A model generated the notes under the pieces. The model was not told the DNA's origin, ran no database searches, and was given only the letters and a program-made list of their open reading frames with translations. The position numbers were made by a program, and so were the translations under genes. DNA of 64,000 bases from CAXMQS01 sp964195995 (lineage in GTDB: Bacteria; Actinomycetota; Acidimicrobiia; Spongiisociales; JAOTWH01), in NCBI GenBank assembly GCA_964195995.1, contig CAXMQS010000031.1, positions 62,001-126,000 of the forward strand. Reading direction: 5' to 3'. Shown here one piece after another: positions 42,410 to 51,708 of this stretch (position 1 is its first letter; every line of letters starts with the position of its first letter).

Positions 42410-42763
42410 CTACTCGCCGTACACCGTGGCAGCGGTGACATTCTTGTAGAGAGCATTGGTCCAGTTACTCGACTGCTGGTCGAAGAAGCCGATGGCCTCG
42501 TTCTGCAACTTGCCGTAGAGGCTGTCTGGATTCCTGCCTTCCGCAGCCAGCGCGTCTTGGGTTGCATAGCTCTCCATCTCGATGAAGGTGTGGACGTTGC
42601 CACCCTCCTTTTCGGAGCTGTATATGGCGAAATAGGTGCCGAGGTACTTGCTTCCAGGTGGGAAAGCGTTCGCGAATTCCTTCTCGTTGGCGTTGAGCCA
42701 CTCCTGGAACTCGCGGGACTTGCCCTCTTTCAGATCGCCCCCGAACTGTGCGATAAACGACAT
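42410..42763 (-). CDS. Small protein, possibly dimeric alpha/beta-barrel fold
   Basis: A 117-residue protein beginning MSFIAQFGGDLKEGKSREFQ. The hydrophobic/charged pattern (strand, helix, strand, 'GTYFAIYSSEKEGGNVHTFIEM' strand pair, helix) resembles a ferredoxin-like dimeric barrel. No family is recognised with certainty. It is followed by the SnoaL-like gene after 17 bp, so they may be one unit. Confidence 0.6.
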   Translation of the reverse strand: MSFIAQFGGDLKEGKSREFQEWLNANEKEFANAFPPGSKYLGTYFAIYSSEKEGGNVHTFIEMESYATQDALAAEGRNPDSLYGKLQNEAIGFFDQQSSNWTNALYKNVTAATVYGE

Positions 42764-42928
42764 TCGTTGCCCCTCTCTGGGTCAGTGAGGGGTCGTTCCC
42801 CTCGTCAATTGGAAGCTAGTCGAAACCCAGAGCTGCGTTCACCGAGCCTCGTCACGATCTCGATGTCGGGTCGGCCGCTCCTCGACCCCCTCCGGCCCTT
42901 GGGGCTACCTCCCCCTGGAGGGGGAGGG
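42764..42928. repeat. Intergenic gap with a partial dispersed repeat
   Basis: The last part (about 42880-42928) holds CCCCCTCCGGCCCTTGGGG and CCTCCCCCTGGAGGGGGAGG, one short copy of the dispersed repeat. The remainder carries the upstream region of the small gene on the minus strand. No gene. Confidence 0.6.
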
Positions 42929-43696
42929 TTATTGGAAAGCGCCGGACACCAGCTCGAGGAGTTCGGCGTGGATGCCGGGTCCAGCCACGAGGACGGATCC
43001 GCTGGCTGGTACCGCCGGCCGACCGGAGAAGTCGCTGGTCACTCCGCCCGCCTCGGTGACGAGGAGCAATCCGGCGGCGATGTCCCACGGCGCGATGCCG
43101 GTCTCGTAGTAGCCGTCGAGGCGGCCGGCGGCCGTCCAAGCGAGATCGAGCGCCGCCGACCCGAAGCGACGAACGCCTTGGACCTTGGCGAGCACTACCT
43201 GGAGGGCGGCCGCGTAGCGCTCGGGGTCGTCGCGGTGGCTGTAAGGAAACCCAGTAGCGACCACCGACGGGTAGAGGTCGGTTCGAGACGAAACCTCGAG
43301 CCGGACGTCTCCAAAGAACGCTCCCTGACCCGCTGCGGCGGTGAACTCTTCGCCTCGGAAGACATCGATCACGACAGCGACGGCCGGTTGATCGTCTTCC
43401 CACAACCCAACCGAGATGGCCACGTGGGGAATGCCGTTGATGAAGTTGACGGTGCCATCGAGGGGATCGATGAACCAGCGTCTGCTGCCTTCGCCGCTCA
43501 CCTCCGACTCCTCGGCGACGACCGCATCATCGGGGCGTTGCGCCGCCAGGATCTTCTTGATCTCGGCTTCGGCCGCGGCGTCGATCTCGGTGACGGGACT
43601 GGTGTCGGACTTGTACGAGACCGTCGAGGCAGTTGCAGAGCGAACCACCTCGGCGCCGGCGCGCGCTACATACAGGGCTAACGAGAGATCATCCAT
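42929..43696 (-). CDS. Inositol monophosphatase family protein
   Basis: A 255-residue Mg-dependent phosphatase. VVAEESEVSGEGSRRWFIDPLDGTVNFINGIP is broken here only for description: Glu in AEES, Asp in IDPLDGT, and GTVNFINGIPHVAIS are the metal-site blocks, while TGIAPWDIAAGLLLVTEAGG holds the last Asp. It could act on inositol phosphate, histidinol phosphate or PAP. The start at 43696 is preferred because the family domain begins at once. Confidence 0.88.
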   Translation of the reverse strand: MDDLSLALYVARAGAEVVRSATASTVSYKSDTSPVTEIDAAAEAEIKKILAAQRPDDAVVAEESEVSGEGSRRWFIDPLDGTVNFINGIPHVAISVGLWEDDQPAVAVVIDVFRGEEFTAAAGQGAFFGDVRLEVSSRTDLYPSVVATGFPYSHRDDPERYAAALQVVLAKVQGVRRFGSAALDLAWTAAGRLDGYYETGIAPWDIAAGLLLVTEAGGVTSDFSGRPAVPASGSVLVAGPGIHAELLELVSGAFQ

Positions 43697-43749
43697 GAGG
43701 AAGACTGTAGGCCCGCGCGTCCTGTGCTCGCCGGTAGCCTCGCCCAACG

Positions 43750-45264
43750 ATGACTCTCCTGCTCGCAACCTTGGTGTCCGCTGTGCTGATGTGGATAGCC
43801 TTTCCACCGCTCAACGTCGGGGCGCTGGTGTTCGTCGCCCCTGCGCCTTTCCTGTGGGCGCTTCGCAAAGCTGAGCGGCCAGGCGAGGCCAGCTGGCTTG
43901 GATTCGTCTTTGCCGCCGTCTTCTTCGCGGCAACGCTTCGCTGGATCGCCTTGCTCGGCATCGTGGCGTGGCTCCCGCTTGCCATCGCCGAAGGGGCCTA
44001 TGGAGCGTTGTTCGGCGTAGGGATATGGGCGATACGCAAACTGCCCCCGACGAAATGGTGGCTCGCCACGGTGGGCCTGTGGGCGTTGTGGGAGTTCGCC
44101 CGAGAACGCTGGCCATTCGGAGGATTCCCCTGGGGAGCTCTGGGCAATGGCGTCGGGACCCTGGCGTGGCCGAGGGGGGCAACACAGTGGATCGGCACCA
44201 CGGGGTGGTCCGTGGTCGCAGTAGCCGTCGCCGCCACGATCGCTCTCATCGCCGATGACCGACGGGTTCGGGTTCCCGGCCGCATCGCATTTGGGTCCTT
44301 GGCGGTCCTCATCGTTGCCGGCGCGCTCTTTGCCCCAAGCGCGGACGGCAGGCCGTTCACGGTGGCGATCGTCCAAGGAGGCAGCCCCTGTCCGCGGCTC
44401 CACTGCGTCAACGAGACCGAGCTCATACTGGCAAGCCACCTCCGGCTCACCGCAGAAGAGCTCTCGGTTGAGGACGAGATCGACCTTGTGGTGTGGTCCG
44501 AGAACAGCCTCGGAACAGAGACCTATCCGTTCACCAACCCTGAGGTCTTCGCGGCGATCGTTTCCGAGGCCGAACGCCTCGGTTCCTACTTCCTCATCAG
44601 CGGCACCAGAGTGCCAGACGACCAGCCGGACCGCTTCATCAACGCCAACCTGATGTTCTCGCGCCGGGGCGACCCCATGGGCGAATACCTGAAGCGACAT
44701 CCCGTGCCCTTTGGGGAGTACATACCGTTGCGCGATTCGCTGTCATTCATCCCCGAATTGGCTGCGGTACCACGCGACATGATCCGCGGCACGGAGCCCG
44801 TTGTCTTCGACCTGACAGAGGGAATCCTTGGGTCCGTCATTTCCTTCGAGGGCGCCTTTGCCCGGACCGTCCGCTCCGAGGCCGCGGAGGGGGCCGAACT
44901 CCTGGTGATCCTCTCCAACGAGGGCAGCTACGGTCGTACCGAGGCCTCGGATCAGCTCATCGGGCTCACTCGCATGCGGGCAGCCGAGACCGGGATCCCT
45001 ATCGTCCACGCCGCGATCACCGGCAAGTCGATCTTCATCGGCGCCGATGGGAGTCTTGGCGAGGAGTCGACTGCGCTCTTCAATCCCAGCGTTCTCGTGG
45101 GCGACGTGAACTGGCGAACGGCAGGAAAGACCCTCTATGTTCGCTTTGGCGACTGGTTGCAGGTCCTCGCCATCGTTGCCGGCATCGTTGCCGCCATCCC
45201 GGACACCCGCCGCCGCAAGGCGCTGACGACGCCCCCATGGGCGCAACCCCGAGAACGCGCGTAA
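43750..45264 (+). CDS. Apolipoprotein N-acyltransferase (Lnt)-like, catalytic Cys replaced by Ser
   Basis: A 504-residue membrane protein: six helices in the first 200 residues with WIAFPPLNVGALVFVAPAPF, then a periplasmic nitrilase-like domain, and a last helix. Glu251 (VVWSENSLGTE) and Lys315 (YLKRHPVPFGEYIPLR) match E267 and K335 of E. coli Lnt, but at the position of C387 it reads VISFEGAF, with Ser365. Lnt adds the third acyl chain to lipoproteins. A Ser in place of Cys may lower or change activity. It is followed by GlgC after 10 bp. Confidence 0.82.
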   Translation: MTLLLATLVSAVLMWIAFPPLNVGALVFVAPAPFLWALRKAERPGEASWLGFVFAAVFFAATLRWIALLGIVAWLPLAIAEGAYGALFGVGIWAIRKLPPTKWWLATVGLWALWEFARERWPFGGFPWGALGNGVGTLAWPRGATQWIGTTGWSVVAVAVAATIALIADDRRVRVPGRIAFGSLAVLIVAGALFAPSADGRPFTVAIVQGGSPCPRLHCVNETELILASHLRLTAEELSVEDEIDLVVWSENSLGTETYPFTNPEVFAAIVSEAERLGSYFLISGTRVPDDQPDRFINANLMFSRRGDPMGEYLKRHPVPFGEYIPLRDSLSFIPELAAVPRDMIRGTEPVVFDLTEGILGSVISFEGAFARTVRSEAAEGAELLVILSNEGSYGRTEASDQLIGLTRMRAAETGIPIVHAAITGKSIFIGADGSLGEESTALFNPSVLVGDVNWRTAGKTLYVRFGDWLQVLAIVAGIVAAIPDTRRRKALTTPPWAQPRERA

Positions 45265-45274
45265 CAATGGTCCT

Positions 45275-46654
45275 ATGAAGGAAACGCTGGTCATGGTCAT
45301 GGCAGGGGGCAAGGGCTCTCGGCTGGCGCCACTGACGTCCCACAGGGCCAAGCCGTCGGTCCCATTCGGAGGGCGCTATCGCATCATCGACTTCGCTCTT
45401 TCCAATCTGGTCAACTCGGGGTACCGGCGCATCTTCGTACTCACTCAGTACATGGCCCACAGCCTCATCCAGCACCTGAGCCGGAATTGGCATCTCACCG
45501 GCATGGACGAGTTCATAGAGGTTGCGCCCGCCCAGATGCGTCTCGGGCAACATTGGTACCGGGGAACCGCCGACAGCGTGCTGCAGAACCTCAACCTGGT
45601 TCGCGACCTGCGGCCGGACCACGTCGCGGTCTTCGGCGGCGATCACATCTACCTGTTCGACGTCTCGCAGATGGACGATCACCATCGCCAGAGCAACGCC
45701 GACCTCACAGTTGCCGCGGTCCCCGTTCCCATCGCAGAGGCTGGCGGCTTCGGCATCCTCGTGGTCGATGAGACCGGACGGATAGTCGGCTTCGAGGAGA
45801 AGCCGGAATCGCCAACGGCGATGCCGGGACACCCCGACATGGCGCTGGCGTCGATGGGCAACTACATCTTCAAAACCAGGGCTCTCAGCGAAGCTCTGCT
45901 GACCGAGACCGAGGTAGCCGACACCAGCTTCGACTTCGGCGGGGACGTTATCCCCCGCCTTATCGCCGAGGGGGCTTTGGTGCAGGTTTACGACTACACA
46001 TCCAACAAGATCCGGGGAGCTGCGCCAGATGCCGCCCCCTATTGGCGGGACGTCGGCACGATCGATAGCTACGTGCAGGCGAACGCCGAAGCGCGCGACC
46101 GCGTCCCCGCCTTCGATCTCTACAACCGGTCGTGGCGAATCCGAACCGCACAACGCGACTATCCACCTGCGCGCTTCGTCCTCGAAGGCGGCGAGGCCTC
46201 GGCTCTCATGCTCGACAGTCTCGTTTGCGAGGGCAGCATCGTTGCCAACGCCTCCCTCACAGCAACGGTGATCGGCTACGACTGTTTCGTGCATCACAAG
46301 GCGGAGCTCGATGACACCATCCTTCTCTCGGGATGCTCGATAGGGTCCCAGGCCAGCCTGCGGCGAGTTCTCGCAGACAAGAACTGCATAGTCGACCAGG
46401 GCGCCCAGATCGGCGTTGACATCGAGAGCGACCGCCAGCGCTTCCCCTGGGTCTCCCCGTCTGGCGTCGTGACGCTGCCGAAGGGTGCCAGGGTGCCGGC
46501 CGAGGGCCCGCTGGAGTTGACGCCGGACATGATGTTCGCCCTGCAGAACGACCCGGCGACGGCAAGCGCCATGGAGGAATTCGCGGATCAGATCGTCACC
46601 GACACGTCGGGGCGTCACAGCTCGGACTCCGCTGGACCCGCGCAACGGGCGTGA
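45275..46654 (+). CDS. glgC: Glucose-1-phosphate adenylyltransferase
   Basis: A 459-residue nucleotidyltransferase with a C-terminal beta-helix. VMVMAGGKGSRLAPLTSHRA is the nucleotide loop, KPSVPFGGRYRIIDFALSNL follows, and FGGDHIYLFD and GRIVGFEEKPE are the active-site blocks of GlgC, which makes ADP-glucose from glucose 1-phosphate and ATP. The stop overlaps the glgA start by 4 bp, so the two form a glycogen operon. The long antisense frame over this gene is not a gene. Confidence 0.93.
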   Translation: MKETLVMVMAGGKGSRLAPLTSHRAKPSVPFGGRYRIIDFALSNLVNSGYRRIFVLTQYMAHSLIQHLSRNWHLTGMDEFIEVAPAQMRLGQHWYRGTADSVLQNLNLVRDLRPDHVAVFGGDHIYLFDVSQMDDHHRQSNADLTVAAVPVPIAEAGGFGILVVDETGRIVGFEEKPESPTAMPGHPDMALASMGNYIFKTRALSEALLTETEVADTSFDFGGDVIPRLIAEGALVQVYDYTSNKIRGAAPDAAPYWRDVGTIDSYVQANAEARDRVPAFDLYNRSWRIRTAQRDYPPARFVLEGGEASALMLDSLVCEGSIVANASLTATVIGYDCFVHHKAELDDTILLSGCSIGSQASLRRVLADKNCIVDQGAQIGVDIESDRQRFPWVSPSGVVTLPKGARVPAEGPLELTPDMMFALQNDPATASAMEEFADQIVTDTSGRHSSDSAGPAQRA

Positions 46655-48057
46655 GAGTCGCCCACGTCGCGGCGGAGGTTGCCCCATGGTGCACCAGCGG
46701 TGGCCTGGGCCAGGTTCTCGGAGCCCTGCCGGAAGCGATCGCTCGAACCGCCCCTGCGGGCACCGAGGTCGCGGCCTATTTCCCGTTGTGCCGGGTCGCC
46801 TCGGAAGCCGCTGCCAGTGGCGACCTGCAGCTCAGCGAGGTCGAGGCCACCGGCGTGGACGGTGCCCGGCTACTGCGAGCCGACGCGGTCGGTCCCCATG
46901 AGCTGTATTTCGTCGACGCACCGCGCTACTTCGACCGCCCCGCCCTCTACGGCCAGTACGGCACGCCGTATTCCGACGATGTCGATCGCTTCACGTTCTT
47001 CGGGCGCGTGCTGCAGAGGGTGTGGCGCCAGCTTGGCCAGCCCGACATCGTCCACTGCCACGACTGGCACGTGGCGCTTCTACCCGCCTTCCTCAAGAGC
47101 CAGCCCGAGCCAAGGCCTGCCACCGCCCTCACCGTGCACAACCTGGCCTACCAGGGGGTCTTCGAGGGAGCGGAAGCGAGACGCAGCGGGATCACGCCGA
47201 CGGATGGAATGGTCAACTTCCTCGCAACCGGAATCGAGGCTGCCGACGTCGTCACGACGGTGAGCCCAACGTACGCCCTCGAGATCCTCGAGGACGGCGC
47301 CGGGATGGACGACGTGCTCCGAGCGCGGACGGCACCGATCGGCATCCTCAACGGCATCGACACGGCCGAATGGGATCCAACCATCGATCCGTTCATTCCC
47401 GAGCCGTTCAGTGCTGGCGCGATGGATGGGAAGGCCGCCGCTCGCCGCGAGTTGGCCGCAACCCTCGAGCTCGATGTCGATGACTCCGATCTCATCGTTG
47501 GAGTCGTTTCCCGGCTCGTCGACCAGAAGGGGATCGACCTCGTCATCGAGGCGGCCGCCGACGCGGAGCGCCTTGGTCTGCGAATCGCGGTCATCGGCGA
47601 TGGCGATCCGCAACTCGAGCAGGCGCTTGTCTCACTTGCCATCGACCAGCCGGGCCGAGTGGCGGTGCGCATCGGTTGGGACAAAGCAGCGGCCCACCTT
47701 GTCATCGCAGGCGCTGATGCCCTTGCAGTGCCGAGCCGCTTCGAGCCGTGCGGCCTGACGCAGATGCAGGCGATGCGCTACGGGACCATCCCGATCGCTC
47801 ACGCCGTCGGCGGGCTGGTTGACACCGTGATCGACTCGGGCGACGAAAAGCTCAGCTCAGGAGAGGGCAGCGGTTTCACGTTCGACGAGCCGACTGGCCC
47901 GGCGCTGGCCGGCGCGATGGACCGTGCCGCGACGATGCGCCGGGAGCGACCGGACGGTTGGTCGGCCTTGCGGCGGTCTGTCATGGCCATCGATTGGTCA
48001 TGGGACCGCGCTGCCGGCGCCTACCTGGACCTCTACAGCTCCCTGACCGCCGACTAG
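46651..48057 (+). CDS. glgA: Glycogen synthase
   Basis: A 468-residue GT5 glycosyltransferase beginning at GTG with VRVAHVAAEVAPWCTSGGLG, where the family usually has Lys-x-Gly-Gly-Leu; here it is Thr-Ser-Gly-Gly-Leu. IVHCHDWHVALLPAFL, TVHNLAYQG, GILNGIDTAEWDP and PSRFEPCGLTQMQAM are GlgA blocks. It adds glucose from ADP-glucose to glycogen. The Lys of KxGGL, which helps bind ADP-glucose in E. coli, is absent, a point to check. The stop overlaps the convergent cPGS-like gene by 4 bp. Confidence 0.92.
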   Translation: MRVAHVAAEVAPWCTSGGLGQVLGALPEAIARTAPAGTEVAAYFPLCRVASEAAASGDLQLSEVEATGVDGARLLRADAVGPHELYFVDAPRYFDRPALYGQYGTPYSDDVDRFTFFGRVLQRVWRQLGQPDIVHCHDWHVALLPAFLKSQPEPRPATALTVHNLAYQGVFEGAEARRSGITPTDGMVNFLATGIEAADVVTTVSPTYALEILEDGAGMDDVLRARTAPIGILNGIDTAEWDPTIDPFIPEPFSAGAMDGKAAARRELAATLELDVDDSDLIVGVVSRLVDQKGIDLVIEAAADAERLGLRIAVIGDGDPQLEQALVSLAIDQPGRVAVRIGWDKAAAHLVIAGADALAVPSRFEPCGLTQMQAMRYGTIPIAHAVGGLVDTVIDSGDEKLSSGEGSGFTFDEPTGPALAGAMDRAATMRRERPDGWSALRRSVMAIDWSWDRAAGAYLDLYSSLTAD

Positions 48058-49361
48058 CCGATGTCGGCCAGCACGTCGCCGAGTGTCGGTGACCCCAACT
48101 CGGAGAGCGCGTAGGTCGCCCGCACCGCAGGAATGTCGTCGAGCTCGAGCAACCGAGCAAGATCGATGGGTGTTGCCACCAACACAACGTCGGGGGCTGC
48201 GGCGGCGATGGTCTGGCGCAACTCATCCATCTGCTCGTCGCCGTAGCCCATGGCGGGCAGCACAGAGCCGATGTGGGGGAACTTGTCGAATGTGGCGGCG
48301 ATAGACCCGACAGCGAACGGCCTCGGGTCGATGAGCTCGGCTGCTCCGTTCTGCTGGGCGGCCACCACGCCGGCGCCGTATGGCATCCCGCCATGGGTGA
48401 TGGTCGGGCCATCCTCGAGCACCAGGACCCGCTTGCCGGCGACGGCATCGGGGTCGCTCAGCGTGACGGGAGACTCGGCTCGGATGACGACCGCACCCGG
48501 GTTGAGCTCCGCGATGTTGGCCTCGACCTTCTCCACATCCTCGGCTTCGGCGGTGTCGATCTTGTTGATCACCACGACGTCGGCAGCTCGCAGGTTGGCC
48601 TCGCCCGGCCAGTACTCCATTGAGTGTCCGGGGCGGTGTGGATCGGCGACGCATATCCACAAGTCCGGCCGGAAGAACGGCAGGTCGTTATTGCCGCCGT
48701 CCCACAGAACGACGTCATTCTCCTCCTGCGCCATCGCCAGGATGGCGGCGTAGTCGACTCCGGCGTATACGACAGATCCTGCCTCCAGGTGGTGCTCGTA
48801 CTCCTCGCGCTCCTCGATAGTCGTCTGATGTTCGGCGAGGTCGCCGTAGGTGGCAAACCGCTGCACCCGCTGTCGATACAGGTCGCCGTACGGCATGGGA
48901 TGCCGAACCACCCCAACGCTCAATCCTCGCTCGGCAAGAAGCGTCCGTGCTTTGCGGGCGGTCTGGCTCTTGCCGGCCCCGGTTCGCACCGCTGTGATGG
49001 CCACGACCGGCTTGGAGGACTCGAGTAGCGGAGTTGCCGGAACCTCCATGGAGGCACCGACGGCGACCGCCCTGGCGGCCAGGTGCATGACGTGGGTGTG
49101 ACGCACGTCTGAGTAGGCGAAGACGACCGCGTCCACACCCTTGTCGGCGATCACGGCCTCCATCTCATCCTCAGGAAAGATGGGAAGCCCATCCGGATAG
49201 CGCTCGCCGGCGAGCTCTGGCGGATACCTCCGGTCGGAGATGTTGGGTATCTGTGTGGCGGTGAAACCAACGACCTCAACGTCGGCGTTGTCGCGGCAGG
49301 CCACGTTGAAGTGGTGGAAGTCGCGCCCGGCTGCCCCGAGGATGAGGATCCTGCGGGTCAC
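48054..49361 (-). CDS. Cyclic 2,3-diphosphoglycerate synthetase-like GTPase
   Basis: A 435-residue protein. RRILILGAAGRDFHHFNVAC is the first block, AITAVRTGAGKSQTARK the P-loop, VVLWDGGNNDLPFFRPDLWI and VVVINKIDTAE the later NTPase blocks. This is the pattern of cyclic 2,3-diphosphoglycerate synthetase, a methanogen enzyme with many bacterial relatives usually annotated as GTPase. In bacteria the product is unknown. It overlaps the aminotransferase gene by 4 bp, so the two are translationally coupled. Confidence 0.82.
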   Translation of the reverse strand: MTRRILILGAAGRDFHHFNVACRDNADVEVVGFTATQIPNISDRRYPPELAGERYPDGLPIFPEDEMEAVIADKGVDAVVFAYSDVRHTHVMHLAARAVAVGASMEVPATPLLESSKPVVAITAVRTGAGKSQTARKARTLLAERGLSVGVVRHPMPYGDLYRQRVQRFATYGDLAEHQTTIEEREEYEHHLEAGSVVYAGVDYAAILAMAQEENDVVLWDGGNNDLPFFRPDLWICVADPHRPGHSMEYWPGEANLRAADVVVINKIDTAEAEDVEKVEANIAELNPGAVVIRAESPVTLSDPDAVAGKRVLVLEDGPTITHGGMPYGAGVVAAQQNGAAELIDPRPFAVGSIAATFDKFPHIGSVLPAMGYGDEQMDELRQTIAAAAPDVVLVATPIDLARLLELDDIPAVRATYALSELGSPTLGDVLADIG

Positions 49362-50629
49362 GGCTTGTAGGTCGCCAGTGCCTGGTCGAGGATGTCGATG
49401 CCGCGGTCGAGCTCTTCAGGCGTGACTACCAGCGGCGGGATGAAGCGGATGATGTTTCCATCGGGCCCGCAATCGAGGATCAGCAGGCCCAGCTCTCTCG
49501 CCGCCTCCGCCACGTGACCAAAGGCTTGGGGGTCTGGCTCATTGGTCCCAGGCTTGACTAACTCGACCCCGATCATGAGGCCCAGTCCTCTAACGTCCCC
49601 GACCACCGGGTGCTTCTCCTTCAGCCCGTTGAGCTTGGCGAACGCCTGCTCGCTCAGGCCCGAGACCGCGGGGACGACGCCGACGAGGGCTTCGACCGTC
49701 GCCGCGCAGGCAGCAGCGGAAACAGGGTTGCCGCCGAAGGTGGTGCCATGGGAGCCCATTGCCCAGCGCCCGATGAGATCGCGGTTGGCGCCGACCGCAG
49801 AAAGCGGCAGGCCGTTGGCGATCGCCTTGCCCAGCACGATCACGTCCGGTTGCACGCCATACCTAGGCACTGTGAACCAGTCCCCGGTACGACCGAAACC
49901 GGTCTGCACCTCATCTGCGATCAGAAGAATGCCGTTGGCATCGGCCAGGCTCCGTAGCTCGGTCATGAACCGCTCGCCGGCGGGGTAGTAGCCGCCCTCC
50001 CCCTGCATCGGCTCGACCAGAAAGCAGGCCACCTCGTCTGGCGTCACCTCGTGGCGGAAGAGGCGCCGTAGCTCAGTGATGCTGTAGTCGACCGCCTCGT
50101 CCTGGCTCATGCCCCAGCTGAATGGGTGGGGATACGGAGTGATGAAGACCGAAGGCAAGAGCGGGTGGTAGCCCTTGCGGTGCTTCGACTTCGAGGTCGT
50201 GTAGGTGACGGAGCCCATCGTCCTGCCGTGGAAGCCGCCGCGGAAGGCGACAACGCCCTGGCGCCCGGTGAGGCTTCGAGCCATCTTCACCGAGGCCTCA
50301 ACGGCCTCCGAGCCCGAGTTCATGAAGAAGAACATGTCGATGTCCCCGGGAGCGACCGAAGCCAGCGCCTCCCCGGCAGCGGCCAAGGACTCGTAACGGA
50401 AGGCGCCCCCAGCGTGCCACAGCTTGTCGAGCTGGGTCCTCGCAGCATCGGTCACGGTCGGGTGACGGTGGCCGAGGTTGGAGACCGCGATACCGCACGT
50501 GAAATCCAGATAGGTCTCGCCTTCGATATCGGTGACCCAGGCCCCCTCGCCGGAGACGATGTGCAGGTCGGTGTCCCAACCGATGACGGGGGCGATGACA
50601 TCTTGATAACGCTTCAACAGATCAGACAT
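49358..50629 (-). CDS. Class III aminotransferase (acetylornithine/GABA type)
   Basis: A 423-residue PLP aminotransferase. YLDFTCGIAVSNLGHRHPTV, FMNSGSEAVEASVKMARSLT, LLIADEVQTGFGRTGDWF and VIVLGKAIANGLPLSAVG, with the Schiff-base Lys, are the class III blocks. The candidate substrates are 4-aminobutyrate, acetylornithine and other omega-amino acids. It forms an operon with the cPGS-like gene, a pairing I cannot explain. Confidence 0.9.
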   Translation of the reverse strand: MSDLLKRYQDVIAPVIGWDTDLHIVSGEGAWVTDIEGETYLDFTCGIAVSNLGHRHPTVTDAARTQLDKLWHAGGAFRYESLAAAGEALASVAPGDIDMFFFMNSGSEAVEASVKMARSLTGRQGVVAFRGGFHGRTMGSVTYTTSKSKHRKGYHPLLPSVFITPYPHPFSWGMSQDEAVDYSITELRRLFRHEVTPDEVACFLVEPMQGEGGYYPAGERFMTELRSLADANGILLIADEVQTGFGRTGDWFTVPRYGVQPDVIVLGKAIANGLPLSAVGANRDLIGRWAMGSHGTTFGGNPVSAAACAATVEALVGVVPAVSGLSEQAFAKLNGLKEKHPVVGDVRGLGLMIGVELVKPGTNEPDPQAFGHVAEAARELGLLILDCGPDGNIIRFIPPLVVTPEELDRGIDILDQALATYKP

Positions 50630-50730
50630 GTTCCTCCTTGACTGCTCGCGGTTTCGGACGCGGGCCGGCTATGGAGCGGCGAAGAGGGCCGAGCGGTCGT
50701 CCATGGGAAGTGGTGCCATCAACACTGAAT

Positions 50731-51693
50731 CTACAGGCCGCTGCCGCGCACGGAGCCGGTTCGCGACTTGACGGCAATGCCGTCCGAGCCCGGCACCGGT
50801 TCGTAGACGATGCACAGTGCCTCGCGTTCGCCATCGTCCCATGCTCCCTCCGTCGGAGTGAAGGGGAAGATGTACAGGATGGATGTGTCATAAGGCTCGC
50901 CGACATACGCCTCGAACCTGTTGAGGCAAGAGTTGAAAGCCTCGTCAACGACCTCCAGATCCCCAGGGAAGGCGCCGCCGCTAAGCGAGATGGTGGCGAA
51001 TACCTCGAGCTCGTGGTCCTCGGCGCAGTCGATGGGCGTGATCTCGGTGACCGTTTCAGCGCTCGGCTCATCGAAGCAGTCGCCTGAGCTGCGATTGGCG
51101 ATCGGTTCGGACTGATCGAGGATCCCGCCCAGGACGCTGATACCGATGATGGCCACAGCGACGATCCAGCGGTTGCGCCATAGCAATGACAGCAGGCCGC
51201 CGGCCTTGGCCGAGGATTGCGCAGGGACCGGTAGCCCGGCGATCACCTGGTCGCTGTCGACATCGACCGGTTCGCTGGGAAGGCCGGTTGGAACGCCGGG
51301 ATCGGGGACGGTGAACTGAATGCTGTCCGGTTCCAGCGAGTCGTGACGAGCCGCAGCCACCTCTTCCCTGGTGACACGCGATGCAGTCGGAGGACGGTCG
51401 ACCGGTACTGCTGGATCATCCGCAGAGTGTTGCAGCAGGTCTTCGGTACCCCCTGGGGTGAAGTCGGTGTCCTCTGTCCTCGAGGCCGCTAGCTCTGCCG
51501 CGATCTCGTCGACCGATGGCATTGGCTCGGCGGATTCGTCAACCGATTCCCCCATTGAGGATTCGAGGAGGCTTTCTGCCACCCCGCTTGACCCGTCATC
51601 GAGGCCAAACTTCTCCTTGGCGTCCCGCAGCAGGTCCTCGCTTGAGAAGCCGTCCTCGGAGAGGCCGTCGTCTTTGGTTGAGTCGTCGCTCAT
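50731..51693 (-). CDS. Single-pass membrane protein with septum-formation domain
   Basis: A 320-residue protein with a long acidic, disordered N-terminus (about 1-165), one transmembrane helix NRWIVAVAIIGISVLGGIL, and an outside domain with SSGDCFDEPSAETVTEITPI and IDCAEDHELEVFA, then a Cys pair. 'GDCF...V.C...H..EVF' is the actinobacterial septum-formation domain (PF13845). Role in cell division is inferred from the domain name only. It is followed by rhomboid on the same strand at 51709-52554 upstream. Confidence 0.75.
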   Translation of the reverse strand: MSDDSTKDDGLSEDGFSSEDLLRDAKEKFGLDDGSSGVAESLLESSMGESVDESAEPMPSVDEIAAELAASRTEDTDFTPGGTEDLLQHSADDPAVPVDRPPTASRVTREEVAAARHDSLEPDSIQFTVPDPGVPTGLPSEPVDVDSDQVIAGLPVPAQSSAKAGGLLSLLWRNRWIVAVAIIGISVLGGILDQSEPIANRSSGDCFDEPSAETVTEITPIDCAEDHELEVFATISLSGGAFPGDLEVVDEAFNSCLNRFEAYVGEPYDTSILYIFPFTPTEGAWDDGEREALCIVYEPVPGSDGIAVKSRTGSVRGSGL

Positions 51694-51708
51694 GGCCTGG
51701 GACAGAGC

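Noticed and set aside
45080..46687. A 535-residue open frame on the minus strand
   Set aside because: It is antisense to glgC, has no family blocks and follows from codon bias of a high-GC gene.
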